Program-made: the position numbers and the translations under genes
Notes under the pieces: generated by a model
The model's input: the letters and a program-made list of their open reading frames with translations, nothing else
Databases searched by the model: none
Told to the model about the DNA's origin: nothing
Shown here: positions 32,859-43,191 of the stretch, in pieces
Numbering within the stretch: position 1 is the stretch's first letter
How the letters are laid out: each line of letters begins with the position of its first letter
Origin: Mesorhizobium sp. M8A.F.Ca.ET.218.01.1.1
GTDB lineage: Bacteria; Pseudomonadota; Alphaproteobacteria; Rhizobiales; Rhizobiaceae
Assembly (NCBI RefSeq): GCF_004791165.1
Contig: NZ_SRUZ01000004.1
Location: 186,001 to 250,000 of the forward strand
Length of the DNA: 64,000 nucleotides
Reading direction: 5' to 3'

Positions 32859-33653
32859 ATGCGGCTGAAAATCACTCACCGGACCGAATATCGCTATGAC
32901 GCGCCGGTGCAATATCTACTTCAGAGGCTGCGGCTGCTTCCCATGAGCGGGCCGACACAGACAGTGCTGTCCTGGGCGCTGAAGGTCGAAGGCGCGCGCG
33001 AGGAAGTGCGATTTACCGACCATTACGGCAACGACAACAGGCTGTTGAGCGTCGAGGGTGACAACGACGTGATCACGGTCGAGGCTTCGGGCGAGGTGGT
33101 GACGCGCGATACGTCAGGCGTTTGCGGGCCACACCAAGGTTTCGCGCCACTCTGGTTGTTCGCGCAGGAGACCGCTTTGACCACCATAGGCGGCGGCATC
33201 CGTGATCTTGCCGAGGCGGTGGGCAAGGGGACCGATCTTGAAAGGCTGCATCGGCTGATGGCCGCAATCGGCGAACGCGTCGCCTACACGCCCGGCACCA
33301 CCAATGCGACGACCGCAGCCGAGGAAGCCTTGGCGCTGAAGACCGGCGTTTGCCAGGACCATAGCCACATCTTTGCCGCCGCCGCGCGCGCCATGGGATT
33401 TCCGGCCCGCTATGTCAGCGGCTATCTGATGATGGATGCTGCGGTGGAACAGGCGGCGAGCCACGCCTGGGCCGAAGCCCATGTCGCGGGCCTCGGCTGG
33501 GTTGCCTTCGATCCCGCCAACGGTATTTCTCCCGATGAACGCTATGTGAAGGTGGCTACCGGCCGCGACTACCGTGACGCTTCGCCGGTGTCGGGAATTC
33601 GGCTGGGACAGGCGGAAGAACTGCTTGCGGTCACCGTCACGGTAGAGCAGTAA
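32859..33653 (+). CDS. transglutaminase-like cysteine protease family protein
   Basis: A 264-residue protein: an N-terminal beta domain (MRLKITHRTEYRYDAPVQYL, core THRTEYRYD) and a transglutaminase-like core with the triad Cys in KTGVCQDHSH, His in ASHAWAEAHV and Asp in VAFDPANG. It could hydrolyse or transfer amide bonds, which fits a peptide-processing role beside the ATP-grasp protein. It starts seven bases after the alpha-E gene, preceded by GAGGAAG. Confidence 0.92.
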   Translation: MRLKITHRTEYRYDAPVQYLLQRLRLLPMSGPTQTVLSWALKVEGAREEVRFTDHYGNDNRLLSVEGDNDVITVEASGEVVTRDTSGVCGPHQGFAPLWLFAQETALTTIGGGIRDLAEAVGKGTDLERLHRLMAAIGERVAYTPGTTNATTAAEEALALKTGVCQDHSHIFAAAARAMGFPARYVSGYLMMDAAVEQAASHAWAEAHVAGLGWVAFDPANGISPDERYVKVATGRDYRDASPVSGIRLGQAEELLAVTVTVEQ

Positions 33654-33684
33654 TCCCCTCAGGATTGCTGCCTCAAGAGATTCT

Positions 33685-34416
33685 ATGACCTATTGCGTCG
33701 GCCTCAAGATCGATCGCGGGCTCGTGTTCATGTCGGACACGCGCACCAATGCCGGCATGGATTCGATCTCGACCTTCAAGAAGATGCATGTGTGGGAGCA
33801 GCCGGGCGAGCGCGTCATCGTCTTGATGTCGGCCGGCAATCTGGCGACGACACAGGCCGTGGTCAGCCTACTCGACGAGCGCACCAAGGCGGTGACCGAC
33901 CGCCACGAGAAGCTGCTCGAAACGCCATCCATGTACCAGACGGTGCGGCTGGTCGGCGACACGGTGAAAGAGGTGATCGCGCAATCGTCGCCCGCCGGCG
34001 AGAAGGCCGATTCCTATTTCAATGCCTCCTTCATCCTCGGTGGGCAGATCAAGGGCAGCCCGCCACGCCTGTTCATGATCTATCCCGAAGGCAATTTCAT
34101 CGAGTCGACCGACGACACGCCGTTCTTCCAGATCGGCGAGACCAAATACGGCAAGCCGATCATCATCCGCGCCTATGAAAAGACGATGAGCCTCGCCGAG
34201 ACGGTTAAACTCTTACTGGTGTCGTTCGATTCGACGTTGAAATCGAACCTGTCGGTCGGCTTGCCGCTCGACCTGCTTTTCCTGGAACGGGACGCCTTTC
34301 AGGTCGGCCTGAAAAAGCGGATCGGCCAGGACGATCAGTATTACCGCACAATCTCCGATGGATGGTCGAATGCCCTGAAGACGGCGTTCGCCAGCCTGCC
34401 GGATTTCCCCGGCTAG
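33685..34416 (+). CDS. Anbu (proteasome-type) peptidase
   Basis: A 243-residue Ntn hydrolase related to the proteasome beta subunit. After removal of Met1 the expected nucleophile Thr is exposed (MTYCVGLKIDRGLVFMSDTRTN, core TYCVGLKIDRGLVF). The motifs SDTRTNAG and VLMSAGNLATTQ are family features. Anbu forms open rings in other bacteria, and its substrates are unknown. Clustering with transglutaminase, alpha-E and ATP-grasp genes is the standard Anbu context. Confidence 0.92.
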   Translation: MTYCVGLKIDRGLVFMSDTRTNAGMDSISTFKKMHVWEQPGERVIVLMSAGNLATTQAVVSLLDERTKAVTDRHEKLLETPSMYQTVRLVGDTVKEVIAQSSPAGEKADSYFNASFILGGQIKGSPPRLFMIYPEGNFIESTDDTPFFQIGETKYGKPIIIRAYEKTMSLAETVKLLLVSFDSTLKSNLSVGLPLDLLFLERDAFQVGLKKRIGQDDQYYRTISDGWSNALKTAFASLPDFPG

Positions 34417-34444
34417 TTTTGCCTATCTCGCCATTCGACGGCGG

Positions 34445-34473
34445 TTGCAAATATTTCACATGTTAATTAATAT
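34445..34473 (+). promoter_or_regulatory. probable promoter of the decarboxylase gene
   Basis: TTGCAA, 17 bases, TAATAT in an AT-rich patch, 59 bases before the start codon. Spacing is ideal and both hexamers are close to consensus. The -10 box lies within a TTAATTAA palindrome that could bind a regulator. Confidence 0.55.
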
Positions 34474-34531
34474 GATCTTGAAGAGCGGGCGGCTGCCGCC
34501 GGCCACGAAAGATCATGTCGGGAGGAACAAG

Positions 34532-35944
34532 ATGAACAATGACGATTTCCGGCAATGGTCGCAACGCGCCGCCGACTGGGGTGCCGACTATCGCAACAAT
34601 TTGCGTGAGCGGCCGGTGCGGCCATTGGTCGAGCCGGGCGACATTTTCAGGAGCATCGAGGCGTCGCCGCCCGAAGACGCCGAACCGATGGACAGAATCT
34701 TCGCCGATTTCGAAGCCAAGATCGTACCGGGGATGACACATTGGCAGCACCCCCGCTTCTTCGCCTATTTCCCGGCCAACGCGGCGCCGGTTTCGGTGGT
34801 GGCGGAATACCTGGTGTCGGCGATGGCCGCGCAATGCATGCTTTGGCAAACGTCACCGGCGGCGACCGAGCTTGAAACCCGCACCGTCGACTGGATGCGC
34901 CAGGCGCTCGGCCTGCCAGAGGGCTTTTCCGGCGTGATCCAGGATTCGGCCTCGTCGGCGACACTCAACGCCGTGCTGACCATGCGCGAGCGGGCGCTCG
35001 GCTGGCAAGGCAACAAAAAGGGTTTGGCCGGGCAGGGGCGGTTGCGCATCTATTCTTCCGACCAGGTGCACACATCGATCGACCGGGCGATCTGGGTCTC
35101 GGGCATCGGCGAGGACAATCTCGTGCGCGTTCCGGTCACCGGCCGTTTTCGCGCCATGGACACGGCAGCCCTGGAAGCAGCCATCATCGCCGACCGGAAA
35201 GCCGGCATGCTGCCTGCTGGTATTATCGCCTGTGTCGGCGGCACCAGCACCGGTGGCACGGACGATATTGCAGCGGTTGCGGAGGTTGCCAGGCGGCACG
35301 GGCTCTACCTGCATGTCGATGCCGCCTGGGCCGGGTCGGCGATGATCTGCCCGGAATACCGGCATTTCTGGTCTGGCGTCGAAGGCGCCGATTCGATCGT
35401 CTTCAATCCGCACAAATGGCTGGGCGCGCAGTTCGATTGTTCGATCCAGTTCCTGCGCGACCCCTCGAGCCATGTCAGGACGCTGGCCATCAAGCCCGAC
35501 TATCTCAAGACGCACGGCCATGACGGCATCATCAACTACTCGGAATGGTCGGTGCCGCTCGGCCGGCGCTTCCGCGCGCTGAAACTGTGGTTCTTGCTGC
35601 GCGCCCATGGACTGGAAAACCTGCGAACCATGATCCGCAACCATGTCGCCTGGAGCGAAGGCCTCGCCACGCGTCTGGCAAGGGAGGTGGATTTCGAGAT
35701 CGTCAGCGAGCCGATGCTGTCGCTGTTTTCGTTCCGGCACAAGGCGGCTTCGGACACCGATGCCGACGAGCACAATCTGCGGCTGGTCAATGCGATCAAC
35801 GACGATGGCCGCATCTACCTGACGCAAACGAAAGTCGATGGAAGGGTGGCGATCCGCTTCCAGGTGGGCCAGTTCGATGCGACGGCGGAAGACGTCGACG
35901 CGGCTTTCACCGCCATTACCGAAATTGCACGCGCCGTGGCCTGA
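34532..35944 (+). CDS. PLP-dependent group II amino acid decarboxylase
   Basis: A 470-residue enzyme similar to aromatic L-amino acid decarboxylases. Seen: HWQHPRFFAYFPANAA near the N-terminus, SGVIQDSASSATLNAVLTMRE (core QDSASSATLNA), the PLP aspartate in LHVDAAWAGSAM, and the Schiff-base lysine in VFNPHKWLGAQFDCS. It would remove CO2 from an aromatic amino acid to give an amine, substrate not determined. The ATG with GGGAGGAAC before it gives the usual N-terminus; a longer in-frame reading covers the promoter and is rejected. Confidence 0.9.
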   Translation: MNNDDFRQWSQRAADWGADYRNNLRERPVRPLVEPGDIFRSIEASPPEDAEPMDRIFADFEAKIVPGMTHWQHPRFFAYFPANAAPVSVVAEYLVSAMAAQCMLWQTSPAATELETRTVDWMRQALGLPEGFSGVIQDSASSATLNAVLTMRERALGWQGNKKGLAGQGRLRIYSSDQVHTSIDRAIWVSGIGEDNLVRVPVTGRFRAMDTAALEAAIIADRKAGMLPAGIIACVGGTSTGGTDDIAAVAEVARRHGLYLHVDAAWAGSAMICPEYRHFWSGVEGADSIVFNPHKWLGAQFDCSIQFLRDPSSHVRTLAIKPDYLKTHGHDGIINYSEWSVPLGRRFRALKLWFLLRAHGLENLRTMIRNHVAWSEGLATRLAREVDFEIVSEPMLSLFSFRHKAASDTDADEHNLRLVNAINDDGRIYLTQTKVDGRVAIRFQVGQFDATAEDVDAAFTAITEIARAVA

Positions 35945-36022
35945 AAAAGGCTGGATCAAGGTCGCGCCGAGGTTCCCTCGTACAATCATCGGATTTCGTT
36001 AGCCGGCTTGTGCCTTTTCATC

Positions 36023-36060
36023 GGTTTCGTTTTCGACTATAAGCAAGAAAAACGAAAACG
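36023..36060. promoter_or_regulatory. probable GlpR operator before glpR
   Basis: CGTTTTCG (36028-36035) and CGAAAACG (36053-36060) form an inverted repeat in an AT-rich stretch 12 bases before the glpR start. DeoR-family regulators of this type bind TTTCG-rich repeats, so autoregulation by GlpR is likely. Confidence 0.55.
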
Positions 36061-36072
36061 GGAGCTTGCTTG

Positions 36073-36840
36073 ATGTATCTGTCGCCGCGCCATGCCGAGA
36101 TCATCCAGATGGCTAAGGACAACGGCCGCGTGCTGGTCGACGATCTGGCCACGCATTTCAATGTGACGCCGCAGACCATACGCAAGGACCTCAACGATTT
36201 GTGCGACCAGCGGCTGCTTTCGCGCATCCATGGCGGCGCCTTGTTCCCGTCCGGCATCGAGAACATGGAGTATGAAGCCAGGCGCAAGATCGCGGCCGAC
36301 GAGAAGGAAGCGATTGGCCGTGCGGCGGCGAGGCTGATCCCCGACAACGCCTCGCTGTTCATCAACATCGGCACCACGACGGAGGCGGTCAGCAAGGCGT
36401 TGCTCGATCATAACGGCCTGATGGTTATCACAAATAACATCAATGTTGCCAATAGGATGCGCATCTATCCTTCGATCGAGGTGGTGATTGCCGGTGGTGT
36501 GGTGCGCGGTTCGGACGGGGGTGTCGTCGGTGAGGCGGCGGTCGATTTCATCAGGCAGTTCAAGGTCGATTATGCTGTCATCGGTGCCTCCGCGATCGAT
36601 CATGATGGAGCGCTGCTCGACTTCGATTTTCGCGAGGTGAAGGTGGCGCAAGCGATCATCGCCAATGCCAGGCATGTCATCCTGGTATCCGACCAGACCA
36701 AATTCGAGCGTACGGCGCCGGTACGCATCGGTCATCTGTCGCAGGTCAACACGTTCATCACCGATCGCTGCGAGATCGCTTCGGTGCGCAAGATCTGCCA
36801 GGAGGCCGAGGTTCAGCTGATCGAGACGTCGCCTGCCTGA
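36073..36840 (+). CDS. glpR: GlpR, DeoR-family repressor of glycerol genes
   Basis: A 255-residue DeoR regulator. The N-terminal HTH reads RHAEIIQMAKDNGRVLVDDLATHFNVTPQTIRKDL (core VDDLATHFNVTPQTIRKDL), followed by HGGALFPSG. The effector domain has FINIGTTTEAV and ASAIDHDGALLDFDFREVKVA (core DGALLDFDFREVKVA), fitting a phosphorylated sugar-alcohol ligand. Position directly before glpD and the glycerol transporter supports GlpR with glycerol-3-phosphate as inducer. ATG at 36073 is preceded by TTG at 36070, which is an alternative start. Confidence 0.9.
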   Translation: MYLSPRHAEIIQMAKDNGRVLVDDLATHFNVTPQTIRKDLNDLCDQRLLSRIHGGALFPSGIENMEYEARRKIAADEKEAIGRAAARLIPDNASLFINIGTTTEAVSKALLDHNGLMVITNNINVANRMRIYPSIEVVIAGGVVRGSDGGVVGEAAVDFIRQFKVDYAVIGASAIDHDGALLDFDFREVKVAQAIIANARHVILVSDQTKFERTAPVRIGHLSQVNTFITDRCEIASVRKICQEAEVQLIETSPA

Positions 36841-36885
36841 GGTCTTTTATCGTCTTCTCGCCGCTTGTTCACCGGCTTGTGATAT

Positions 36886-36918
36886 TTCGTTTGACATTCG
36901 TTATGAGTTCGAAATAAT
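36886..36918 (+). promoter_or_regulatory. glpD operon promoter with overlapping GlpR repeats
   Basis: A consensus TTGACA (36891-36896) and AATAAT (36913-36918), 16 bases apart. Three TTCG-containing hexamers, TTCGTT (36886), TTCGTT (36897) and TTCGAA (36908), lie exactly 11 bases apart, one DNA turn each, and cover the promoter. GlpR bound there would block RNA polymerase. Confidence 0.65.
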
Positions 36919-36977
36919 TCCGCTACGGTTTCGCAAAAGACCCAAAATGGTGCAGTGCGAAATCGTGGAGGAATTAA

Positions 36978-38504
36978 GTGGACCCATCTTCAGTCCGGGA
37001 CATTTTCGTCATAGGCGGCGGTATTAACGGCTGCGGAATCGCTCGTGATGCCGTTGGCCGCGGGTTTTCGGTCTTTCTCGCCGAGATGAATGACCTCGCC
37101 AGCGGAACCTCGTCCGGTTCGACCAAGCTGATCCATGGCGGGCTGCGCTATCTCGAATTCTACGAATTCCGCCTGGTGCGCGAGGCGCTCATGGAGCGCG
37201 AGGTTCTGTGGAAGAACGCACCGCACATTATCTGGCCGATGCGCTTCGTGCTGCCCTACGCCAGGGGCCTGCGACCCGCCTGGCTGATCCGGCTTGGCCT
37301 GTTCCTTTACGATCACATTGGCGGGCGCAAATTGCTGCCGGCGACCAGGACGCTCGACATGGCAAGCGACCCGGCGGGCAAGCCTTTGAAGCCGCTGTTC
37401 AAAAAGGCCTTCGAATATTCCGATGGCTGGGTCAACGATGCGCGGCTGGTGGCGCTGAATGCACGTGACGCTGCTGACCGGGGCGCAACCATCCGGACCC
37501 GCACGAAAGTGGTTGGAGCCCGCCGCGAAGGCGGGATCTGGACGATAAAGATCGAGAACCTGCAAACCGGCGAGACCGAAGAGGTCAAGGCACGGTTGCT
37601 GGTCAATGCGGCGGGGCCCTGGGTAGACCACGTGCTGTCCGGCGTCGTCGGGCAGAATGACGTTCACAACGTGCGCCTCGTGCAGGGCAGCCACATCGTT
37701 ATCGCCAAGAAGTTCGACGATCCGCGCGCCTATTTCTTCCAGAACAGGGATGGCCGCATCATCTTCGCTATTCCCTACGAGGACGAGTTCACGCTGATCG
37801 GCACCACCGACCGGGATTATCCCGGCGATCCGCACGATGTGAAGATCAGCGACACCGAAATCGACTATCTCTGTGCCGCGGCGAGCGAGTATTTCGCGGT
37901 TCCCGTCAAGCGTTCGGACATTGTCTGGACCTATTCGGCCGTGCGTCCGCTCTATGATGACGGCGCCTCCAAGGCGCAGGAAGCGACGCGCGACTACGTG
38001 CTGAAGGCCGATGGCGGCGAGGGCGCCGCACCGCTGGTCAACGCGTTTGGCGGCAAGATCACCACCTACCGCCGGCTGGCGGAATCAATGCTGGAGAAGA
38101 TCGAAGGTTTTCTCGGCAAGCGCGGCAAGCCGTGGACATCTGATGCGCCGCTGCCTGGCGGCGATTTTCCGGCCACCGGTTTCGATGCGCAGGTGGCGAA
38201 GCTGAAAAGCGCCTACCCTTTCCTCGACCAGCGTTTGGCGCGCCGGTTGACCAGGCTTTACGGGACGCGTGCGCAGGTTCTGCTCGGCTTGGCCAAGTCG
38301 ATTGCCGATCTCGGCCGCAATTTCGGCGGCGATCTGCACGAGGCCGAGGTGCGCTATCTCGTTGAAAACGAATGGGCCGTCACGGCGGAAGATGTGCTGT
38401 GGCGACGGACCAAGCGCGGTCTGCATCTTAGCCGCGAGCAGGTCTCGGCACTCGATGAATTCATGCGTGGCATAAGCCGGCAGCATGTCGCGGCCGCCGA
38501 ATGA
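36978..38504 (+). CDS. glpD: GlpD, FAD-dependent glycerol-3-phosphate dehydrogenase
   Basis: A 508-residue flavoenzyme that oxidises glycerol-3-phosphate to dihydroxyacetone phosphate and passes electrons to quinone at the inner membrane. The FAD-binding motif DIFVIGGGINGCGIARDA is at the N-terminus, followed by SGTSSGSTKLIHGGLRYLE (core GSTKLIHGGLRYLE). GTTDRDYPGDP and VWTYSAVRPLYDD are typical of GlpD. The start is GTG after a strong GGAGGAATTAA site. It is the first gene of the glpDSTPQUV operon, under GlpR. Confidence 0.95.
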   Translation: MDPSSVRDIFVIGGGINGCGIARDAVGRGFSVFLAEMNDLASGTSSGSTKLIHGGLRYLEFYEFRLVREALMEREVLWKNAPHIIWPMRFVLPYARGLRPAWLIRLGLFLYDHIGGRKLLPATRTLDMASDPAGKPLKPLFKKAFEYSDGWVNDARLVALNARDAADRGATIRTRTKVVGARREGGIWTIKIENLQTGETEEVKARLLVNAAGPWVDHVLSGVVGQNDVHNVRLVQGSHIVIAKKFDDPRAYFFQNRDGRIIFAIPYEDEFTLIGTTDRDYPGDPHDVKISDTEIDYLCAAASEYFAVPVKRSDIVWTYSAVRPLYDDGASKAQEATRDYVLKADGGEGAAPLVNAFGGKITTYRRLAESMLEKIEGFLGKRGKPWTSDAPLPGGDFPATGFDAQVAKLKSAYPFLDQRLARRLTRLYGTRAQVLLGLAKSIADLGRNFGGDLHEAEVRYLVENEWAVTAEDVLWRRTKRGLHLSREQVSALDEFMRGISRQHVAAAE

Positions 38505-38545
38505 AGAGGTTTTGAGCTGATGCGGAAAGCCTGGGAGGAGGCGTC

Positions 38546-39625
38546 ATGCTGGAACTGAGGAACGTCACCAAGACGGTCGGTGCGGTCGAGCACATCCGCG
38601 ACGTGTCGCTGACGCTTCAGCACGGCTCGCTCAACGTTTTGCTCGGGCCCACGCTTTCCGGCAAGACCAGCCTGATGCGGCTGATGGCCGGCCTCGATGT
38701 GCCGACTTCCGGCTCGGTCTGGTTCGACGGCCAGAATGTCACCGGCACGCCGGTGCAGAAGCGCAAGATCGCCATGGTCTACCAGCAGTTCATCAACTAT
38801 CCGGCGATGACGGTCTATGACAACATCGCCTCGCCGCTCAGGGTGGCCGGTGTCGAGCAGGGCAAGATCGACAGCCAGGTGCGCGAGGCGGCAGCTCTCC
38901 TCAAGCTGACGCCCTATCTCGACCGCACCCCGCTCAGCCTGTCGGGCGGCCAGCAGCAGCGCACCGCGCTGGCGCGCGCCATCGTCAAGAATGCCAGCCT
39001 GGTGCTGCTCGACGAGCCGCTTGCCAACCTCGACTACAAGCTGCGCGAGGAATTGCGGGCCGAACTGCCGAGGATCTTTGCCGCTGCCGGCACAATCTTC
39101 GTCTACGCCACCACCGAGCCGCATGAGGCCCTGCTGCTCGGCGGCAACACGGCAACGCTGTCGGAAGGCCGCATCACCCAGTTCGGGCCGACCATCGACG
39201 TATTCCGCAAGCCGGTTGATCTGGTGACGGCCAGGACGTTCGCCGATCCGCCGCTCAACAGCATCGTGCTGGCCAAGAAGGGCGCGGACTTTCTGCTCGA
39301 GGGCGGCGTCAAGCTGCCGGTGCCCGCCGAACTCGTCGGCATCGCCGATACGAACTATACGATCGGCTTTCAGCCGCACCATCTTTCGCTCGACCGGCCC
39401 AATGCCGCCGCGGTGCCGGTACGGGCAAAGGTCACCATCACCGAAATCACCGGGTCCGAGAGCTTCATCCATCTCGACTTTGCCGATGCCCGCTGGGTGA
39501 TGTTGACCCACGGCATCAGGGATTTCGAGACAGACGCGGTGGTCGAAGTGTTCATCGATCCGCGTCACATCATGGTCTTCGACGAGCACGGCCGGGCTAT
39601 GACCGCGCCGAAGCTGGCGGCTTAG
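38546..39625 (+). CDS. glpS: GlpS, glycerol ABC transporter ATPase
   Basis: A 359-residue ABC ATPase of the sugar-importer (MalK-like) type. Walker A is GPTLSGKTS (34-42), signature LSGGQQQR (132-139, canonical), Walker B LVLLDEPLANLD with the catalytic Glu. The switch-loop histidine is lost: the position reads Thr190 in YATTEPHEA, where MalK has YVTHDQ. The C-terminal third is the regulatory OB-like domain. It must pair with GlpT, whose degenerate motif is the opposite one. Named after the rhizobial glpSTPQUV glycerol importer. Confidence 0.9.
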   Translation: MLELRNVTKTVGAVEHIRDVSLTLQHGSLNVLLGPTLSGKTSLMRLMAGLDVPTSGSVWFDGQNVTGTPVQKRKIAMVYQQFINYPAMTVYDNIASPLRVAGVEQGKIDSQVREAAALLKLTPYLDRTPLSLSGGQQQRTALARAIVKNASLVLLDEPLANLDYKLREELRAELPRIFAAAGTIFVYATTEPHEALLLGGNTATLSEGRITQFGPTIDVFRKPVDLVTARTFADPPLNSIVLAKKGADFLLEGGVKLPVPAELVGIADTNYTIGFQPHHLSLDRPNAAAVPVRAKVTITEITGSESFIHLDFADARWVMLTHGIRDFETDAVVEVFIDPRHIMVFDEHGRAMTAPKLAA

Positions 39626-39635
39626 GAGGGGCGAT

Positions 39636-40703
39636 ATGGCACGCATCGACGTCAACCACGTCAGGCATTCCTATCTGCCGAACCCGCGCACGGATGCCGA
39701 TTTCGCGTTGCGCGAAGTGCATCACACGTTCGAGGATGGCGGCGCCTATGCGCTGCTTGGGCCGTCCGGCTGCGGCAAGACCACGCTGCTCAACATCATT
39801 TCAGGGCTGCTTCATCCCTCGCATGGCCAGTTGCTGTTCAACGGCAGGGACGTGACCAATTTGTCGACGCAGGAGCGCAACATCGCGCAGGTGTTCCAGT
39901 TCCCGGTCATCTACGACACCATGACGGTCTACGACAATCTGGCGTTCCCGCTGCGCAATCGCGGCGTGCCGGAGGCCGACGTCGACCGCAAGGTGCGCGA
40001 GACGCTGGAGATGATCGACCTGGCCTCATGGGCGAAGAAGAAGGCGAGGGGCCTGACCGCCGACCAGAAGCAGAAAATCTCGCTCGGCCGTGGCCTGGTG
40101 CGCTCGGACGTCAACGCCATCCTGTTCGACGAACCGCTGACCGTCATCGATCCGCACATGAAATGGGTGCTGCGCTCGCAGTTGAAGCAGCTTCATCGCC
40201 GCTTCGGCTACACGATGGTCTATGTCACGCACGACCAGACCGAGGCGCTGACCTTCGCCGACCAGGTGGTCGTCATGTATGATGGCGGCATCGTGCAGAT
40301 CGGCACGCCGGCGGAACTGTTCGAGCGGCCGCGTCACACTTTTGTCGGCTATTTCATCGGCTCGCCAGGCATGAATGTCGTGCCGGTGGCAATCGAAGGC
40401 AGGACGGCGACGCTCGGCTCGCAACGGATCGAATTGCCTGGAGTGCCCAAGGCCAGCGCCGGGGCCGTCGAGCTTGGCATCCGCCCGGAATATGTACGGC
40501 TCGGCAGCGACGGCATGGCCGTTTCAATCACCAAGGTCGAGGATGTAGGCCGCCACAAGGTGGTGCGCGCCAAGCTGGAGGGCCGCGAGATCGCGGCCGT
40601 CATCGGGGAGGACGAAACCGTTCCGGCCGAACCGAAGGTGCGGTTCGATCCGGCCGGCATCAACATCTATGCCGATTCCTGGCGTGTCGAGATGGGGGCA
40701 TAG
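39636..40703 (+). CDS. glpT: GlpT, glycerol ABC transporter ATPase
   Basis: A 355-residue ABC ATPase and partner of GlpS. Walker A GPSGCGKTT, Walker B AILFDEPLTVID and the switch histidine His199 (YVTHDQTEA) are normal. The signature is not: LSGGQ is replaced by LTADQKQK (140-147). In the heterodimer one ATP site would join GlpT P-loop and His with the good GlpS signature, and the other would join the two degenerate parts. Its stop is directly followed by the ATG of glpP. This GlpT is not the E. coli glycerol-3-phosphate antiporter of the same name. Confidence 0.9.
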   Translation: MARIDVNHVRHSYLPNPRTDADFALREVHHTFEDGGAYALLGPSGCGKTTLLNIISGLLHPSHGQLLFNGRDVTNLSTQERNIAQVFQFPVIYDTMTVYDNLAFPLRNRGVPEADVDRKVRETLEMIDLASWAKKKARGLTADQKQKISLGRGLVRSDVNAILFDEPLTVIDPHMKWVLRSQLKQLHRRFGYTMVYVTHDQTEALTFADQVVVMYDGGIVQIGTPAELFERPRHTFVGYFIGSPGMNVVPVAIEGRTATLGSQRIELPGVPKASAGAVELGIRPEYVRLGSDGMAVSITKVEDVGRHKVVRAKLEGREIAAVIGEDETVPAEPKVRFDPAGINIYADSWRVEMGA

Positions 40704-41570
<867 letters not shown>

Positions 41571-41571
41571 A

Positions 41572-42488
<917 letters not shown>

Positions 42489-42489
<1 letters not shown>

Positions 42490-42827
42490 TGGTCGCGGGT
42501 GACGTCAAAATCTCCGAGCTGCGCCAACTGACCAACAGTCTGTTTGATGGTCTTGAAGATCAAGGCATTGACAGCATCCATGTGGCGCAAAGCCAATACT
42601 GGAAGGTCTATTTCACCGATGCGTTCCAAGCCGAAACTCCGACTTGTGTCATGGGGGACGTGTACGACGACCTCAACGATGTACGTGCGGAAGTCGACAA
42701 AGCTCGAGAAGACGAAACGATCTCGTGGCACGCATTCATGCACCTCGCCGGTTTGATCAACTTGGTCGCTTATGCCGCTGAAAACGGTGAGTTCGTGAAG
42801 TCTGCGGCAATGGAGGCGCGGCAATGA
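42489..42827 (+). CDS. unidentified 112-residue protein inside the glycerol operon
   Basis: It starts on the last base of glpQ (TAATG) and its stop overlaps the glpU start by four bases, so it is fully embedded in the operon. The product is acidic and soluble: VKISELRQLTNSLFDGLEDQG, SIHVAQSQYWKVYFTDAF and EDETISWHAFMHLAGLINL are typical stretches (no known motif). I do not recognise a family. Its base composition is clearly lower in GC than the flanking glp genes, and rhizobial glp operons usually pass directly from glpQ to glpU, so it is probably a later insertion. Confidence 0.75.
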
Positions 42828-43111
42828 ATCTAGACCTCTCCTGGATGGCCTGGACGTGGCCGACCGCGGCTTTCTTCGCGACCATTCTGCTACTGCTGTG
42901 CGGCATGGCCGCCTGGGAATACGCCTCGCCGGGCGGCAATCCGCGCGTCGGCATCCTGCGCTTCGAGACGACGCGCGGCGACCGTCTTTTCCTGTCGCTG
43001 CTTGGCAGCGCCTTTATCCATCTCGCTTGGCTGGGTCTTGTCGGATCCAACCTGTGGTGGGCTCTCGCTCTCTCCGTGGTCTACGCCATCGGCGTGTTCC
43101 GCTACGTATAG
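42824..43111 (+). CDS. glpU: GlpU, small membrane protein of the glycerol transporter (DUF2160)
   Basis: A 95-residue protein with three membrane segments: the first is about residues 12-32 (AAFFATILLLLCGMAAWEY), then FLSLLGSAFIHLAWLGLVG and LWWALALSVVYAIGVF. The loop SPGGNPRVGILRFETTRGDRLF (core GGNPRVGILRFETTRGDR) is the DUF2160 signature. The family sits in glycerol ABC operons and is thought to assist the transporter. It is followed by a hairpin and glpV. Confidence 0.85.
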   Translation: MNLDLSWMAWTWPTAAFFATILLLLCGMAAWEYASPGGNPRVGILRFETTRGDRLFLSLLGSAFIHLAWLGLVGSNLWWALALSVVYAIGVFRYV

Positions 43112-43125
43112 AGGGGGAAACTGTT

Positions 43126-43153
43126 GGAGCGGCCGCGTGCCGGCGACCGCTCC
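43126..43153 (+). promoter_or_regulatory. RNA hairpin between glpU and glpV
   Basis: GGAGCGG / CCGCTCC, a perfect 7-base stem with a 14-base GC-rich loop. With no T tract it is more likely a processing or stability element that lets the binding protein be made in excess than a terminator. Confidence 0.45.
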
Positions 43154-43191
43154 AGATCGCACTTGAAACCTTGAAACTGTGGAGGAAACTA

